From Pegoplata infirma (lineage: Eukaryota; Arthropoda; Insecta; Diptera; Anthomyiidae): DNA of 64,000 bases. The notes beneath the pieces were generated by a model. The model was not told where the DNA came from, searched no databases, and was given only the letters and a program-made list of their open reading frames with translations. This document shows positions 63,601-64,000 of this stretch, in pieces. The translations under genes and the position numbers were made by a program. The DNA is taken from the NCBI GenBank assembly GCA_963921195.1, contig OY992537.1, positions 15,277,125 through 15,341,124 on the forward strand, given 5' to 3'. Within the stretch, counting starts at the first letter, position 1, and every line of letters begins with the position of its first letter.

Positions 63601-64000
63601 TAATTTCCTTTCAATTGCAACCATTGGCCATAATGGTTGAAAATAATGCCCCCAATGCTACGATATGTAAAGGTGAACGTTCGGATCCAGCCTATTGGGT
63701 AGATAGGGTATGTGCTGTTATAAGACACACAAATCCAGATATTGCCGACAGTGAATTGCATCCAACTTTGCAGATTTTAACAGATGCTTGGCCTTTAATA
63801 TCACGATTAATGGATAAATATCAAACTGATGTTAGAATTATGGAACGTACTTGTCGTCTCATACGTTATGGTGTTCGTATGGTGCGCAAGCAAGCTTCCA
63901 TGTTAGTTGAACCTCTGATACATCAAATGGTTACCATGTATGCTTTGCATCATCATAGTTGCTTTTTATATTTGGGTTCTGTGCTGGTAGATGAATTTGC
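60653..64000 (+). CDS. Transportin-3 / Transportin-SR, 5' part (4 exons, runs off window)
   Basis: Coding exons are 60653-60772, 60845-61933, 61994-62160 and 63206-64000 (open at the edge), all with GT..AG borders in consistent phase, giving 723 codons plus two bases of an expected ~920. The protein is an importin-beta family karyopherin that carries phosphorylated SR splicing factors into the nucleus under Ran control. Seen: the N-terminal importin segment with LVYQGICTLFHN, then YFAAQTMRNKIQNSF, SLRDSLIAHVGQI, VTQLCLAVADLAL, the LRLGANRREEIH motif, LETAYHTAV, PHIERLLGALYRLA, AVRYTSIMLLGEL, GLVEIARSLDSF, VIRHTNPDI and the HHSCFLYLGSVLVDEF segment at the edge. These fit TNPO3 along its length as HEAT-repeat helices. 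Two ATGs lie in tandem (60653, 60656). A TTTTATTAG just upstream (60640) may be a 5' UTR intron acceptor. Confidence 0.95.
62161..63205 (+). repeat. intron 3 of transportin gene with repeat remnants
   Basis: This 1045-bp intron contains TTTCAGAAATTTC-type units (62430-62600) like those at 53930-55690, and a TTGGTCCGCCCC dispersed repeat (62755-62960) like 27745-27969. The other two introns visible are 72 and 60 bp. Confidence 0.6.

Overview
This is eukaryotic DNA, almost certainly from a higher fly (Diptera; gene content and repeat style suggest a calyptrate such as a blowfly, house fly or flesh fly, but the species cannot be fixed). It is very AT-rich, has spliced genes with GT..AG introns and fly-like proteins, and most of the window is non-coding repeat sequence.

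Five protein-coding genes are supported. (1) A three-exon gene at 19445-26231 (+) for a 144-residue acidic nuclear protein of the Df31/prothymosin kind, with a 6.3 kb repeat-filled first intron. (2) Snapin (51583-51993, +), a BLOC-1 subunit. (3) A HemK2/N6AMT1-type N5-glutamine methyltransferase (52027-52680, +) that starts only 33 bases after the snapin stop, so the pair looks dicistronic or overlapping in transcription. (4) A single-exon SLC33A1-type acetyl-CoA transporter (55740-57344, -), convergent with HemK2. (5) The first four coding exons of Transportin-3/Transportin-SR (60653 to the window edge, +), divergent from the transporter. These are unrelated housekeeping functions and do not form a pathway.

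The left 19 kb (1-18500) is gene-free: terminal-inverted-repeat (TIR) elements, a 3 kb minisatellite inside one of them, a 1 kb foldback palindrome, and a decayed non-LTR retrotransposon (minus strand, 16930 to 12895) broken up by three later insertions. The middle (26700-51000) is again almost entirely mobile DNA: hAT-like elements with exact 8-bp target duplications, TA-flanked elements with CAC-starting ends, a PIF/Harbinger-like MITE, tRNA-derived SINEs, and a nested composite at about 40709-47145.

The most striking pattern is a 35-bp tandem repeat built from two palindromes. It occurs as three separate arrays (about 4836-7795, 43200-46130, 47890-49500), each inside a TIR element with different ends. 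Several insertions are confirmed inside the window by a second, uninterrupted copy of the target sequence. No intact transposase is visible; all elements appear non-autonomous.
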